A DNA stretch of 64,000 nucleotides from Clostridia bacterium (lineage in GTDB: Bacteria; Bacillota; Clostridia; Christensenellales; UBA3700), in NCBI GenBank assembly GCA_029061605.1, contig JAIDRT010000050.1, positions 1 to 64,000 on the forward strand, read 5' to 3'. Within the stretch, counting starts at the first letter, position 1; every line of letters starts with the position of its first letter. Positions 1 to 8,889 of the stretch are shown one piece after another. The notes below the pieces were generated by a model that saw only the letters and a list, made by a program, of their open reading frames with translations, was not told where the DNA came from and ran no database searches. Both the position numbers and the translations under genes were made by a program.

Positions 1-395
1 GTGTTTACATTAATCTAATAGCCTACGCGATATTTTGACAATTTGATAAAATTTTCGCTGAATTAGGCGCCAAATTTGTTGCTCCAAAAATCTTGGAACT
101 CGCGTGTTTATGAGCGGTTGAGGGTAAGTGCAGTGAGGTCAAACTAAAGCGGTAATATTTGCAAACTTAACGAGATCGATACGATTAAAACAATTGTATC
201 GGTCTTGTTTTTTATTTATTTTATATTTTGAGGTTGAATAATATAGCGCAATAAATATCACTACGTTAAGGTATGACAAGTAAAGAATTTTATGGACAAA
301 ATAGTGATTTGAATATTTAATATTTTATTGTAATAGCAAATGTAAAGAGAGAGATTTAGAAGTGAACGCAATAAAATATTATATTATATATTTTA
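1..395. other. Left-edge non-coding stretch
   Basis: No open reading frame of useful length covers this stretch on either strand. It holds a hairpin terminator at 173-212 that must serve a transcript entering from the left. The only gene-like pieces are a 15-codon ATG frame at 273-320 and a stop-interrupted frame ending near 116, neither supportable as a gene. It could include the 3' part of a small RNA, but I recognise no family. Confidence 0.5.
173..212 (+). terminator. Rho-independent terminator of the gene left of the window
   Basis: AGATCGATAC (173-182) pairs with GTATCGGTCT (196-205) through one T-G wobble, followed by TGTTTTTT. It ends a transcript from outside the window. Confidence 0.7.
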
Positions 396-424
396 TTTAC
401 AAGAGTGAAACTTTGTGATATAAT
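396..424 (+). promoter_or_regulatory. Promoter of yggS-sepF-lspA
   Basis: TTTACA (396-401), 17-nt spacer, TATAAT (419-424). The predicted start near 431 leaves a leader of about 28 nt before the ATG at 459. Confidence 0.6.
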
Positions 425-458
425 ACTAAAAGAAGTATCAACTTTTTTGGGTGAACTT

Positions 459-1172
459 ATGGAATTTGAGCAAGTTAAAGACAATATCTCCAAGTGTTTG
501 ACTCTTATTGAAGAAGCCAAGATAAGAGCCGGAAGAAAAGACGAAGTTACGTTGATAGGCGCAACTAAGATGCAGTCAAGAGAACTTATCTCGTATATCG
601 ACGACAATAGGTTGCTTTCTGACGTTGGAGAGAATAGGGTGCAGGAGTTTGTGGATAAATACGACTTTGGCAAGGGGCTCAAATGGCATATTATAGGTCA
701 ACTTCAAACAAATAAAGTCAAATATATCATTGATAAGGCGGTTTTGATACATTCTTTGGATAGAGAAAGTTTGGCGGATGAGATTGACAGACAGGCAAAA
801 AAACATAATATCACAGCCGATTGCCTCATAGAAGTCAATATGGGCAGTGAAATAACAAAGGGCGGAATCGCGCCGGAAGAACTCTACGAACTTTTGGAGT
901 ACGTAGAGGATAAGGATAATATAAGATTGCGAGGGCTTATGACGGTTATGCCCAATCTTCAAGATAAAGTTGCATTAAAAGATTTATATAAATCTTTTAA
1001 TGAATTATACAAAACTTTTAAGACTGAGGCGTCCGGCAGACATCAGATAGATACGTTATCTTGCGGTATGACGAATGATTACGAAATGGCAATAGAGTAC
1101 GGCGGCTCGACTATGGTAAGACTGGGAAGAGTGCTTTTTGGCGAACGCAATTACAATTTGGGAGATAAATAA
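459..1172 (+). CDS. yggS: YggS/YlmE family PLP-binding homeostasis protein
   Basis: A 237-residue single-domain PLP protein of the YggS/PROSC (PLPBP) family, whose known role is pyridoxal-phosphate and amino-acid homeostasis in the cytoplasm; no enzymatic reaction is established. The PLP lysine is K37 in IGATKMQ, and the family's SCGMTNDYEMAI phosphate-binding stretch lies near the C-terminus. The frame opens at GTG 405, but ATG 459 with GGGTGA just upstream gives the normal family length, so I choose 459. It overlaps sepF by one base (TAATG), the usual ylmE-sepF pairing of Firmicute division clusters. Confidence 0.93.
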   Translation: MEFEQVKDNISKCLTLIEEAKIRAGRKDEVTLIGATKMQSRELISYIDDNRLLSDVGENRVQEFVDKYDFGKGLKWHIIGQLQTNKVKYIIDKAVLIHSLDRESLADEIDRQAKKHNITADCLIEVNMGSEITKGGIAPEELYELLEYVEDKDNIRLRGLMTVMPNLQDKVALKDLYKSFNELYKTFKTEASGRHQIDTLSCGMTNDYEMAIEYGGSTMVRLGRVLFGERNYNLGDK

Positions 1173-1882
1173 TGGACAGACGAGATTACAACAACGAAGA
1201 AAGAGACGTTTTTAACAACGACGGCGGGCGCGGCTTTATTCCTCGCAGGAGATTTAATTTTTCTCGTAGTGATTATCAAAATCCCGAAAATCTCGGCGCG
1301 CAGTCGGGATACCAGCAACCGCAATATTCCGCGCAACAGCAACCATATTCTCAAGCCAATTATCAGCCAAATTTTCAACCTAATCCGCCATATCAAGGTC
1401 AAGTGGCTCAACCGCAATATCCTAATCAGCAGTATGCGCCTCAACCGCCGTATGCTCAGCCATATGCGCCGCAGCAGCCTATGGGACAGCCTAATATGGG
1501 ACAAATGCCTATGGGACAGGGGTATCAATATCAGGAAGGATTTGATTTTGACGGTAGAAATATGAATTATGAGCCTGCAAAGAAGAAAGGACTTTTTTCG
1601 TTTCGTAATAAAAAACAGCAGCAATATGCTGGCGGAGATATGCAAAACATTCTCATTGTGACGCCCAAGACGCTGTCTGAAGTGCAGGATATCATAGATA
1701 ATCTTCGCAACAGACAGGCAATTATCGTAGAATTTAACAGAATAAACGAAAAATCCGCTCAGCGAATTTTGGACTTCCTCAATGGGGCAATATATGCGCT
1801 TGGCGGATGCGAGCAGAGAATTGCAGATAATATGTTTTTATTTACTCCTGGCGGAGTATCAATACAAGGACAGATAAAATAA
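1172..1882 (+). CDS. sepF: Cell division protein SepF with a long Q/P/Y-rich linker
   Basis: A 236-residue SepF. In the family, SepF forms rings that bundle FtsZ filaments and anchors them to the membrane. The conserved SepF/DUF552 domain occupies about residues 157-236. Residues about 30-125 form a low-complexity linker rich in Gln, Pro, Tyr and Asn, much longer than in Bacillus SepF (about 150 residues in total). The usual N-terminal amphipathic membrane helix is not obvious: the protein starts MDRRDYNNEERDVF. The gene follows yggS with a one-base overlap and precedes lspA by 3 nt, so it is in the operon driven from 396. The linker resembles the FtsZ tail encoded at 27681-28961. Confidence 0.93.
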   Translation: MDRRDYNNEERDVFNNDGGRGFIPRRRFNFSRSDYQNPENLGAQSGYQQPQYSAQQQPYSQANYQPNFQPNPPYQGQVAQPQYPNQQYAPQPPYAQPYAPQQPMGQPNMGQMPMGQGYQYQEGFDFDGRNMNYEPAKKKGLFSFRNKKQQQYAGGDMQNILIVTPKTLSEVQDIIDNLRNRQAIIVEFNRINEKSAQRILDFLNGAIYALGGCEQRIADNMFLFTPGGVSIQGQIK

Positions 1883-1885
1883 GTT

Positions 1886-2608
1886 ATGTTGAAAGTTCAA
1901 GACAAAAATGCTGTATTAAAGCGTATTTTAATAGATTTTTTGATATTTGCGTTGTTGCTTGCAAGCGACTTGATATCAAAAGATATCGTAATGAATAGAT
2001 TGGGGCTCAACTCTTATCAAAGTTATACGTTGATAGACGGAGTATTTGCAATATATCCGTGTTTCAATGACGGCGCTTCCTTTTCGGCTTTTTCTGGCAA
2101 AACAGGGTTTTTGATAGCGCTTACAGTTATTTTGACTATCATATTAGCAGTTATAATTATTTTAAATGCGCTTAAACGCCCTAAGACTTCGTGGCTTTTC
2201 AGGTGGTCAATGTTGCTTTTGATTTCAGGAGGACTTGGCAATCTCGTTGATAGAGTTTTTTGTGACGGCGTTGTAAGAGATTTTATTCAATACTTATTCC
2301 TAGACGGAATTTTTCAAAAACTTTTCAAGACCAGTTTTGGAGTGGGCAACGTAGCAGATATATATCTTGTTCTTGGAGTATTTATGATATGCGCGTATAT
2401 CGTGTTTGACTACAAAGAAGGGGATTTGGGAATTTTGAAGGGCAAAAAGTCTCAAGAAAAAGTTGGGACAGATTCTGTTGAGGATATAGCAGAAAACAGC
2501 AGAGACAAACAGTCCGAGAAAATGCAAAATCCTGTTGAAAATCCAATCGACAATGCAGATGTTGACGAAGAGAAAGAAGAAATCGACGATAAAGATAATA
2601 ATGTTTAA
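1886..2608 (+). CDS. lspA: Lipoprotein signal peptidase (SPase II)
   Basis: A membrane aspartyl protease that removes signal peptides from prolipoproteins after lipidation. Four hydrophobic segments lie at about residues 14-33, 73-96, 103-120 and 155-175. Family motifs are visible: NDGASFS near residue 61, GNLVDR near 118 and NVAD near 155; D132 and D158 are the predicted catalytic pair. The protein has 240 residues against a usual 150-170. The excess is a charged, acidic, probably cytoplasmic tail from about residue 181. It starts 3 nt after sepF with no strong ribosome-binding site, so translational coupling is likely. Confidence 0.93.
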   Translation: MLKVQDKNAVLKRILIDFLIFALLLASDLISKDIVMNRLGLNSYQSYTLIDGVFAIYPCFNDGASFSAFSGKTGFLIALTVILTIILAVIIILNALKRPKTSWLFRWSMLLLISGGLGNLVDRVFCDGVVRDFIQYLFLDGIFQKLFKTSFGVGNVADIYLVLGVFMICAYIVFDYKEGDLGILKGKKSQEKVGTDSVEDIAENSRDKQSEKMQNPVENPIDNADVDEEKEEIDDKDNNV

Positions 2609-2640
2609 TCGACATATATTCAATATTTTTTGATATAACT

Positions 2641-3588
2641 ATGGAAAAATCAGAATTACAAGAAGACTTATACGGTGACGTAATATACTATTCTGTAAAC
2701 GCTCAAGACGCAGGACAGCGGCTTGACGTATATCTTGGTTCGCGCTCGCAAGAAAGTCGTTCGCATATCAAAAATTTAATAGAAAAAGGCAAAGTTTTGG
2801 TAAATGGGACTGTCAAAAAGGCGGGGTATATACTAAAGACAGGCGAAGAGATAACTTTGATGCAAGAGGAGATAAGGCAATTGGATCTCACTCCGCAGGA
2901 TATTCCCATAGACATAGTCTATGAAGACGACGATATTGCAGTAATTAACAAGGCTCAAGGTATGGTGGTGCATCCTGCAAGCGGATCATATGACAATACG
3001 CTTGTCAATGCGCTTTTGTATCATCTCAAGTCGTTGAGTTCTATCAACGGCGTAGTGCGCCCCGGTATCGTGCATAGATTGGATAAGGATACGTCAGGAC
3101 TGCTCGTCGTTGCAAAAAACGACTTTGCGCATATATCTTTGCAAGAGCAAATTGCTACCAAAGCAGCCAAGAGGTATTATTATGCGCTTGTAGACGGTGT
3201 TTTGAGCAAAGACGAGGGAGTGGTACATACTTATATTGACCGCTCGGCAAAGGATAGAAAGTTGATGGCGGTATCAAGAAACAACAGCGGCAGAGAAGCA
3301 ATTACATTGTATAAAGTAATCCAAAGATTTGCCAAATACACGCTTGTGGAGTATGAACTCAAGACTGGCAGAACGCATCAGATACGCGTTCACAGTAAGC
3401 ATATTGGACACACCGTTGTGGGCGATATGCAGTATGGCGGAAGTAATAAATTTAATTTAAAAGGACAACTTTTGCACGCTCATAAGTTGATTTTGATACA
3501 CCCCAGAAGCGGAGAGACTATGACTTTTGAAGCGCCGCTGCCTAATTATTTTCAAGAAGTTTTGGACAATTTGAGGGGAATCAACTGA
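2641..3588 (+). CDS. rluD: 23S rRNA pseudouridine synthase, RluD family
   Basis: A 315-residue RluA/RluD-family synthase. An S4 RNA-binding domain spans about residues 22-75 and the catalytic domain about 90-310. The catalytic aspartate is D148 in HRLDKDTSG, and the GRTHQIRVH motif follows. RluD acts on 23S helix 69; family membership is certain, but the exact uridines are inferred. It lies 32 nt after lspA, the standard lspA-rluD order of Firmicutes. No clear Shine-Dalgarno precedes the ATG. It ends 10 nt from the convergent rqcH stop with no recognisable terminator between them. Confidence 0.92.
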   Translation: MEKSELQEDLYGDVIYYSVNAQDAGQRLDVYLGSRSQESRSHIKNLIEKGKVLVNGTVKKAGYILKTGEEITLMQEEIRQLDLTPQDIPIDIVYEDDDIAVINKAQGMVVHPASGSYDNTLVNALLYHLKSLSSINGVVRPGIVHRLDKDTSGLLVVAKNDFAHISLQEQIATKAAKRYYYALVDGVLSKDEGVVHTYIDRSAKDRKLMAVSRNNSGREAITLYKVIQRFAKYTLVEYELKTGRTHQIRVHSKHIGHTVVGDMQYGGSNKFNLKGQLLHAHKLILIHPRSGETMTFEAPLPNYFQEVLDNLRGIN

Positions 3589-3597
3589 ATACTTGTT

Positions 3598-5325
3598 TTA
3601 TTTTGACAGATATTCTTTATGCTCATTTGGCATTACCATAGCAGTTTTATAAGTTGTATACAGCACCATTCCGGGCTTGCCTGAAGGGTGTCTTTTTAGA
3701 TTGCGGCGAGGAGTATAGTCGCAGGGGATCTTGCTTCCGCTGTCTTTCTTTCCAAGTGAATAAAAAGCCGCGATTTCGCAGGCAATCTGCGTGACTTTGT
3801 CAGGGATATCTCTTGCTTCAGCAAAGACTATCACGTGACTTCCGTGCGCGTCTTTTGTGTGTATCCACAAGTCGCCTCCGTTGGCGACTTTGAAAGTAAG
3901 TTTGTCGTTTTGCAAGTTGTTTTTGCCCACGAGGAGTACAAATTCGTCGATTTCATAGGCAATTGGTTGTGACGGCTTTGTCTTTTTCTTATCTTTTCGG
4001 GTTTTCTTAAGCGCGCCGATGGATGCCAATTCGTCCTCAAGTTCTGCAATTTCTTCGTTTGTTGAACACAATTCCAAAGACGGAGCAATAGTCTCGAGAT
4101 ATTCTATCTCTTGCGTGAGTTTTTCTAATTGTTCTGTTACTGCGACGTAAGTTCGCTTGAGTTTTGCGTACTTCTTGTAATATGCCTGTGAATTTTGTTG
4201 AGGCGTAAGCCGCTCGTCAAGAGGGATATCTATAATGGGGGAGTTTTCATCAAAATAATCTGCTACTTTGGCGACTTTATCTCCTTTTTTTATTGCCCAA
4301 GCGTTGGACAAAATCAAATCTCCCAATTTTTTCATCTCTTCAGTGCGCTCGCACTCTTGCAATTTGTTCTTGTCTTTTTCAAGTTTTGAGAGCAGTTTTT
4401 TTCTCTGTGAATTAAAGGCTTTTTGCAAAAACTTTGTTCTGTCCTGTCTTCGTTCGCGTCTGTCTTTCTCCACGGTGCAGAGAACGACTGCTTGATTGAG
4501 ACTTTCAGTGGACTGAAGTCCGTCAAATTCTCTATATTTTGTTACAAAAAAATCTCCGCCAATACTTTCGCTCAATAATGTGCAAGGGGAGTATTTGGGG
4601 GAATTAGCAATATCGCAATACTCTATAAGAGTATTGATTATACTTTCAATCTCTTTGTCATTGACGTGTGACGCGGTGGGAGATATTCCGCTTTCTAAGA
4701 GAATTTGTCTTGCCGTTATGAGGGCAAGACCCGACACGTTTGATATGAGAAATTTTGCCAAATCACCGCCGCTATAGTCTGTGAGAAGTTGGCGTATCTC
4801 GTCCCTTTGCGTAGGCAAAAGTTTGCTTTGAGGGGGCAATTCGTACTTGGCGCCTGCAAGCAAGCATCTCTTCGTCATTGTGTCGTAGGACACTTGTTTG
4901 AGGGTATCCGATATTATAGAATTGCCTTTGACGAGTAAAATATTGGAGTATCTTCCCATCATTTCGGCAATAAGTTTGAAGTTGACTTTGTCTCTCATTT
5001 CGTTGTGAGAAGTGATGTCAAAACATATTATTCTGTCCTCGCCAAGCAATGATACGGAGTTGATTATTCCGCCTGTGAGGTGCTTTCGCAAATGCATACA
5101 AAAAGACGGAGCAGTCAAAGGATTTTGTTTTTTGTCGCCGTCCAAATGCACTCTGGGATTGTTGGCGTTGCAGGATACTGTCAGCAGCCTGTTTTGTCCA
5201 AAACCGCGAATATTGAGACAAATCTCATCTTTTTCCGGCATATTTACTTTGTCTATCTTGCCGCCTTTTGCAAAATTATTTATTTCGCTGACCAAGGCTT
5301 TTATTGTGATATAGTCGTTTGGCAT
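3598..5325 (-). CDS. rqcH: Rqc2/NEMF homolog RqcH (ribosome quality control)
   Basis: A 575-residue NFACT protein, the family formerly annotated as fibronectin-binding FbpA. RqcH binds stalled 50S subunits and recruits tRNA-Ala to add C-terminal alanine tails as degrons. Order: NFACT-N (1-180), helix-hairpin-helix (200-240), coiled coil (290-440), NFACT-R (455-560, including the DLWIHTKDAHGSHVI stretch). The D97-R98 pair required for tailing in Bacillus subtilis is present at the same numbering. It is the only clear minus-strand gene here. Its start is set by AGGATAGG upstream of the ATG. The neighbouring tig-clpP-clpX-lon group includes ClpXP, which degrades Ala-tailed proteins in Bacillus, a functionally apt location. 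Confidence 0.93.
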   Translation of the reverse strand: MPNDYITIKALVSEINNFAKGGKIDKVNMPEKDEICLNIRGFGQNRLLTVSCNANNPRVHLDGDKKQNPLTAPSFCMHLRKHLTGGIINSVSLLGEDRIICFDITSHNEMRDKVNFKLIAEMMGRYSNILLVKGNSIISDTLKQVSYDTMTKRCLLAGAKYELPPQSKLLPTQRDEIRQLLTDYSGGDLAKFLISNVSGLALITARQILLESGISPTASHVNDKEIESIINTLIEYCDIANSPKYSPCTLLSESIGGDFFVTKYREFDGLQSTESLNQAVVLCTVEKDRRERRQDRTKFLQKAFNSQRKKLLSKLEKDKNKLQECERTEEMKKLGDLILSNAWAIKKGDKVAKVADYFDENSPIIDIPLDERLTPQQNSQAYYKKYAKLKRTYVAVTEQLEKLTQEIEYLETIAPSLELCSTNEEIAELEDELASIGALKKTRKDKKKTKPSQPIAYEIDEFVLLVGKNNLQNDKLTFKVANGGDLWIHTKDAHGSHVIVFAEARDIPDKVTQIACEIAAFYSLGKKDSGSKIPCDYTPRRNLKRHPSGKPGMVLYTTYKTAMVMPNEHKEYLSK

Positions 5326-5447
5326 TTACCTATCCTCATAGCAACGCTTATGGGTAAAATTTCACACTTTTTAAAAGAAAATTCCACAAGTATTGATAAA
5401 TATTATATATTTATTATAAATTATAGGCGGAATTATTGCAATAATAA

Positions 5448-5476
5448 TTGCATTATTTTATTTTGTGTGCTAAAAT
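5448..5476 (+). promoter_or_regulatory. Promoter of tig
   Basis: TTGCAT (5448-5453), 17-nt spacer, TAAAAT (5471-5476), with TGC directly before the -10 (extended -10). The predicted start is near 5483; AGGAG precedes the tig ATG at 5523. Confidence 0.65.
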
Positions 5477-5522
5477 CTATTAAGTTAATTATAAGAATAA
5501 TATTTTAGGAGACATATATTAT

Positions 5523-6809
5523 ATGAATTACACAGTAGAAAACTTGGAAAAAAACAAAGCAAAAATCACCGTCAAAGTAGACGCTCAGGATTGGCAGAAC
5601 GCGCTTCAAAAGGCGTATGAGAAGACAAAGAGCAAGTATCAAATCGGCGGTTTTAGAAAGGGACACGTTCCATATAAAGTATTGGTAAACGCTTACGGAA
5701 TCGGCATTTTCTTTGATGACGCTTTGGATATTATTTTGCCTCAAGAATACGGCAAGGTACTTGAGCAGGAGAAGGACCTTGAGCCAGTTGATTCACCTGA
5801 AGTGGGTATCAATGCAATAAGCGATACGACGCTTGAATTTACGTTGACTGTGCAATGTAAGCCTGACTTTACGCTTGGCAAATATACAGGTTTGGAGATA
5901 GCAAGAGACAAAGTTGAAGTAAGTGAAGAAGAGGTGCAGGCTGAGATCAATGCAAAACTTGAAGAGGCTGGTGCGTGGGTTCCTGTAGTAGACAGACCTG
6001 CTCAAAACGGCGATCAGGTTTTGATAGATTACAGCGGTAGCGTTGACGGCGTTAAGTTTGACGGCGGAACAGCAGAGAAGCAAACTCTTACGCTTGGCAG
6101 CGGTATGTTTATTCCTGGTTTTGAAGAGCAAGTTGTCGGTATGAATATTGGAGACGAGAAAGACGTCAACGTTACTTTCCCTGAAGAATATCACGAAAAG
6201 TCTTTGGCAGGCAAGCAAGCGGTATTTGCAGTCAAGTTGCACGAAATCAATATCAAGGACGTGCTGACTCTTGACGACGAAAGCGTAAAGGATATTTCCG
6301 AGTTTGATACTGTCGCAGAATATAAAGCAAGCGTAAAGAGTAAGATAGAAGAGAAAAAGAACGCAGAGGCTGACTCAAAACTTGAAAACGATCTTATTCA
6401 AAAGATTGCAGACGACAGCAAGGTTGAAATTCCGCAGTGTATGGTCGAGCAACAAATCGACGATATGATCCAAGAATTTGAGCAGAGATTGCAATATCAG
6501 GGGCTCAACGCTAAGGATTATTACAAGTATACAGGTATGACGCAAGAGAAGTTGAGAGAAAACTACAAGGAAATGGCAGAGAAGAACGTCAAGTTGAGAT
6601 TGACTCTTGAGGCGTTGCTCAAGGCAATCCAAGTGCCTGTATCTGAAGAAGAAATCGACGAGAAGATTGCAGATATGGCAAAGCAAGCAGGAAAGACCTT
6701 TGAAGAATACAAGGGATATATCAACGATCAATACAGAGAGTATTTGAGAAGAGATCTTGTCACAAGCAAACTCTTTGAGTATCTCAAAAACAACAATACA
6801 ATCAAATAA
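5523..6809 (+). CDS. tig: Trigger factor, ribosome-associated chaperone and prolyl isomerase
   Basis: A 428-residue trigger factor. The N-terminal ribosome-binding domain (1-110) contains the GFRKGHVPYKVL signature loop that docks at the tunnel exit. An FKBP-type peptidyl-prolyl isomerase domain follows (about 150-235, with the FIPGFEEQVVGM motif), then the helical chaperone arms (250-428). Length is normal. TTTAGGAGA precedes the ATG. It has its own promoter at 5448 and is followed by clpP and clpX, the common tig-clpP-clpX order. A hairpin at 6894-6925 may separate its transcript from clpP. Confidence 0.96.
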   Translation: MNYTVENLEKNKAKITVKVDAQDWQNALQKAYEKTKSKYQIGGFRKGHVPYKVLVNAYGIGIFFDDALDIILPQEYGKVLEQEKDLEPVDSPEVGINAISDTTLEFTLTVQCKPDFTLGKYTGLEIARDKVEVSEEEVQAEINAKLEEAGAWVPVVDRPAQNGDQVLIDYSGSVDGVKFDGGTAEKQTLTLGSGMFIPGFEEQVVGMNIGDEKDVNVTFPEEYHEKSLAGKQAVFAVKLHEINIKDVLTLDDESVKDISEFDTVAEYKASVKSKIEEKKNAEADSKLENDLIQKIADDSKVEIPQCMVEQQIDDMIQEFEQRLQYQGLNAKDYYKYTGMTQEKLRENYKEMAEKNVKLRLTLEALLKAIQVPVSEEEIDEKIADMAKQAGKTFEEYKGYINDQYREYLRRDLVTSKLFEYLKNNNTIK

Positions 6810-6893
6810 TTGACAAAATATCGTCCTATCGGCGGTAATATTATCAAAAAATCAAGTTAATAATTAAGTGTAGACTTGGACAGAGAATTAAAG

Positions 6894-6929
6894 ATAAGTC
6901 CGACGCTGCAAAATGTCGGACTTATTTTG
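6894..6929 (+). terminator. Hairpin between tig and clpP (terminator or clpP leader element)
   Basis: ATAAGTCCGAC (6894-6904) pairs perfectly with GTCGGACTTAT (6915-6925): 11 bp, a 10-nt loop, then TTTGG. The T run is short, so termination may be partial. It ends 28 nt before the clpP ATG, so it would sit in a clpP leader if transcription comes from upstream. Confidence 0.6.
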
Positions 6930-6953
6930 GAATATAATTTGGAGGGCAGACAT

Positions 6954-7544
6954 ATGAAGGCAACTTTAGTGCCAAACGTAATTGACAGAACAGAAAACGG
7001 CGAAAGAGCGTATGACATTTATTCCAGACTTTTGGAAGACAGAATAGTGTTTATCACAGGAGAGATCAACGACGCGCTGGCAAACACAGTCGTGGCGCAA
7101 CTCATATATCTTGAGGCAAAAGACGCAACCAAAGATATAAGTTTGTATATAAATAGCCCCGGCGGTAGCGTTACGGCAGGTATGGCTATCTATGACACAA
7201 TGAATTATATTAAATGCGACGTCAGCACGATTTGTATAGGTATGGCTGCGTCAATGGGAGCGTTTTTGCTTTCATCAGGCGCAAAAGGCAAGAGATTTGT
7301 ATTGCCTAACAGCGAAGTTATGATACATCAGCCTCTTGGCGGAGCAAGCGGACAGGCGACTGAGATTCAAATTATGGCGCAACATATTCAAAAGACAAAG
7401 GAAAAACTTACCAAGATACTTGCAAAAAACAGCGGACAGCCTTTTGAAAAGGTGCTTGCGGACTGTGAGAGAGACAATTATATGTCAGCCGAAGAGGCTC
7501 TTGAATACGGTCTTGTCGACAAAATTTTTTATGAGAGAGGTTGA
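6954..7544 (+). CDS. clpP: ATP-dependent Clp protease proteolytic subunit
   Basis: The 196-residue serine protease that forms the tetradecameric chamber fed by ClpX or ClpC. The catalytic triad is S100 (GMAASMG), H125 (MIHQPLGG) and D174 (ERDNYMS). The frame is open from TTG 6876, but ATG 6954 is preceded by GGAGGG at the right spacing and matches family length; the extension would run across the 6894-6925 hairpin. The clpX start overlaps or abuts the stop, so the two are co-translated. I saw no CtsR or CIRCE operator upstream. Confidence 0.96.
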   Translation: MKATLVPNVIDRTENGERAYDIYSRLLEDRIVFITGEINDALANTVVAQLIYLEAKDATKDISLYINSPGGSVTAGMAIYDTMNYIKCDVSTICIGMAASMGAFLLSSGAKGKRFVLPNSEVMIHQPLGGASGQATEIQIMAQHIQKTKEKLTKILAKNSGQPFEKVLADCERDNYMSAEEALEYGLVDKIFYERG

Positions 7545-7546
7545 GT

Positions 7547-8782
7547 TTGGAAACTAAAAGAAAATGTATGCTTTGCGGCAGGGCGCTTTACGAAGACGTA
7601 GATTTTATTATCCCCGGCGCAGAGCCTGATTCAGGTATTTGCTATGATTGCGTGGCTACCTGCGTCAATCTGATAAAGAAAGAAAGCCTAAATCTCGATT
7701 TAAAAGAGAAAGAAGAGAATTCAAAAGAACTCAATTTGCTCAAGCCTCACGAGATAAAGGCAAAACTTGACGAGTATATTATCGGTCAAGATAATGCAAA
7801 AAAAGTCCTCTCAGTGGCTGTCTATAACCACTATAAGAGAATAAATTACAAAGACAGCGAAGTTGAGTTGGATAAGAGCAATATCCTTATGCTCGGACCT
7901 ACTGGTAGCGGAAAAACCTTGCTTGCAAAGACGCTTGCAAGAATACTCAATGTGCCTTTTGCGGTTGCGGACGCAACGACTTTGACAGAGGCAGGATACG
8001 TCGGCGAAGACGTGGAGAATGTCTTGCTTAAACTTATTCAGGCTGCGGATTATGACATAGAAAAGGCTCAACTAGGTATTATATATATTGACGAAATAGA
8101 CAAACTTGCCAGCAAGGGCGAAAATATGTCTATCACGAGAGACGTGTCAGGCGAGGGCGTGCAACAGGCGCTTTTGAAAATAATCGAAAGCACTTTGGCA
8201 AGCGTGCCGCCGCAAGGTGGAAGAAAGCATCCGCAACAGGAGTGTATACAGATAGATACGACAAATATCCTCTTTATATGCGGAGGCGCTTTTGTAGGTC
8301 TGGATAGAATTATTGACAAGAGATTGGACGGCTCGTCATTGGGTTTTGGGGCAAAAGTGCGCGACAATAAGAAGGTCAGTTATGGAGAACTTATCAGTGA
8401 TATCAAGCCTGACGATCTTATTAAGTTTGGACTTATTCCGGAATTTGTGGGCAGAATACCTATAGTCGTAGGGCTTGACGCTTTGGACGAAAAAGCGCTT
8501 GTTAAGATTCTTACCGAGCCTAAGAACGCAGTTATAAGACAGTATAAAAAGTTGTTTGAAATTGACGGCGTACAGGTTGAGTTTGAAGACGACGCGCTTG
8601 TGGAAGTGGCGAAAATGGCAATCAAACTTAAGACTGGAGCGCGAGGCTTGAGGTCAGTGCTAGAGAGTATAATGTTGGAACTTATGTACGACGTGCCTAC
8701 GGACAAGACGATACAAAAAGTTGTGATAACAAAGGGCGTTGTTACAGGCGAGTGTAAGCCTACTATAATAAGAATACAATAA
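7547..8782 (+). CDS. clpX: ClpX, AAA+ unfoldase of ClpXP
   Basis: A hexameric ATP-dependent unfoldase, about 411 residues. The N-terminal zinc-binding domain has two CxxC pairs in the first 40 residues. Also visible are Walker A GPTGSGKT, Walker B IIYIDEID, the GYVG pore loop and the C-terminal small AAA domain. Two TTG codons are possible starts (7541, 7547). The GAGAGAGG ribosome-binding site at 7533-7540 leaves 6 nt to 7547 and none to 7541, so I choose 7547, 2 nt after the clpP stop. A 13-bp terminator follows. Confidence 0.95.
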   Translation: METKRKCMLCGRALYEDVDFIIPGAEPDSGICYDCVATCVNLIKKESLNLDLKEKEENSKELNLLKPHEIKAKLDEYIIGQDNAKKVLSVAVYNHYKRINYKDSEVELDKSNILMLGPTGSGKTLLAKTLARILNVPFAVADATTLTEAGYVGEDVENVLLKLIQAADYDIEKAQLGIIYIDEIDKLASKGENMSITRDVSGEGVQQALLKIIESTLASVPPQGGRKHPQQECIQIDTTNILFICGGAFVGLDRIIDKRLDGSSLGFGAKVRDNKKVSYGELISDIKPDDLIKFGLIPEFVGRIPIVVGLDALDEKALVKILTEPKNAVIRQYKKLFEIDGVQVEFEDDALVEVAKMAIKLKTGARGLRSVLESIMLELMYDVPTDKTIQKVVITKGVVTGECKPTIIRIQ

Positions 8783-8796
8783 TATACAATTCTTTT

Positions 8797-8833
8797 GAAT
8801 ACGAATAATCTTTGTTATTATTCGTATTCTTTA
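8797..8833 (+). terminator. Terminator after clpX
   Basis: GAATACGAATAAT (8797-8809) and ATTATTCGTATTC (8817-8829) form a perfect 13-bp stem with a 7-nt loop followed by TTTA. Both ends are AT-rich, so it may also act on the opposite strand. Confidence 0.75.
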
Positions 8834-8889
8834 AAAGAGAGCAAGTCGCAATTTTGGTTGCGTCTTGAGTTTTGACAAAGGAGAAAACT

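Noticed and set aside
3..116. Left-edge frame that reads like a protein C-terminus (QFDKIFAELGAKFVAPKILELACL) after a stop at 36
   Set aside because: Only 23 codons without a start and with an in-frame stop before it; could be a decayed gene end but cannot be supported.
273..320. 15-codon ATG frame with TAAGG upstream
   Set aside because: Too short, AT-rich, no context; chance occurrence is likely.
6876..6953. 26-residue N-terminal extension of ClpP from TTG 6876
   Set aside because: Runs across the hairpin at 6894-6925 and lacks a ribosome-binding site; ATG 6954 has GGAGGG and family length.
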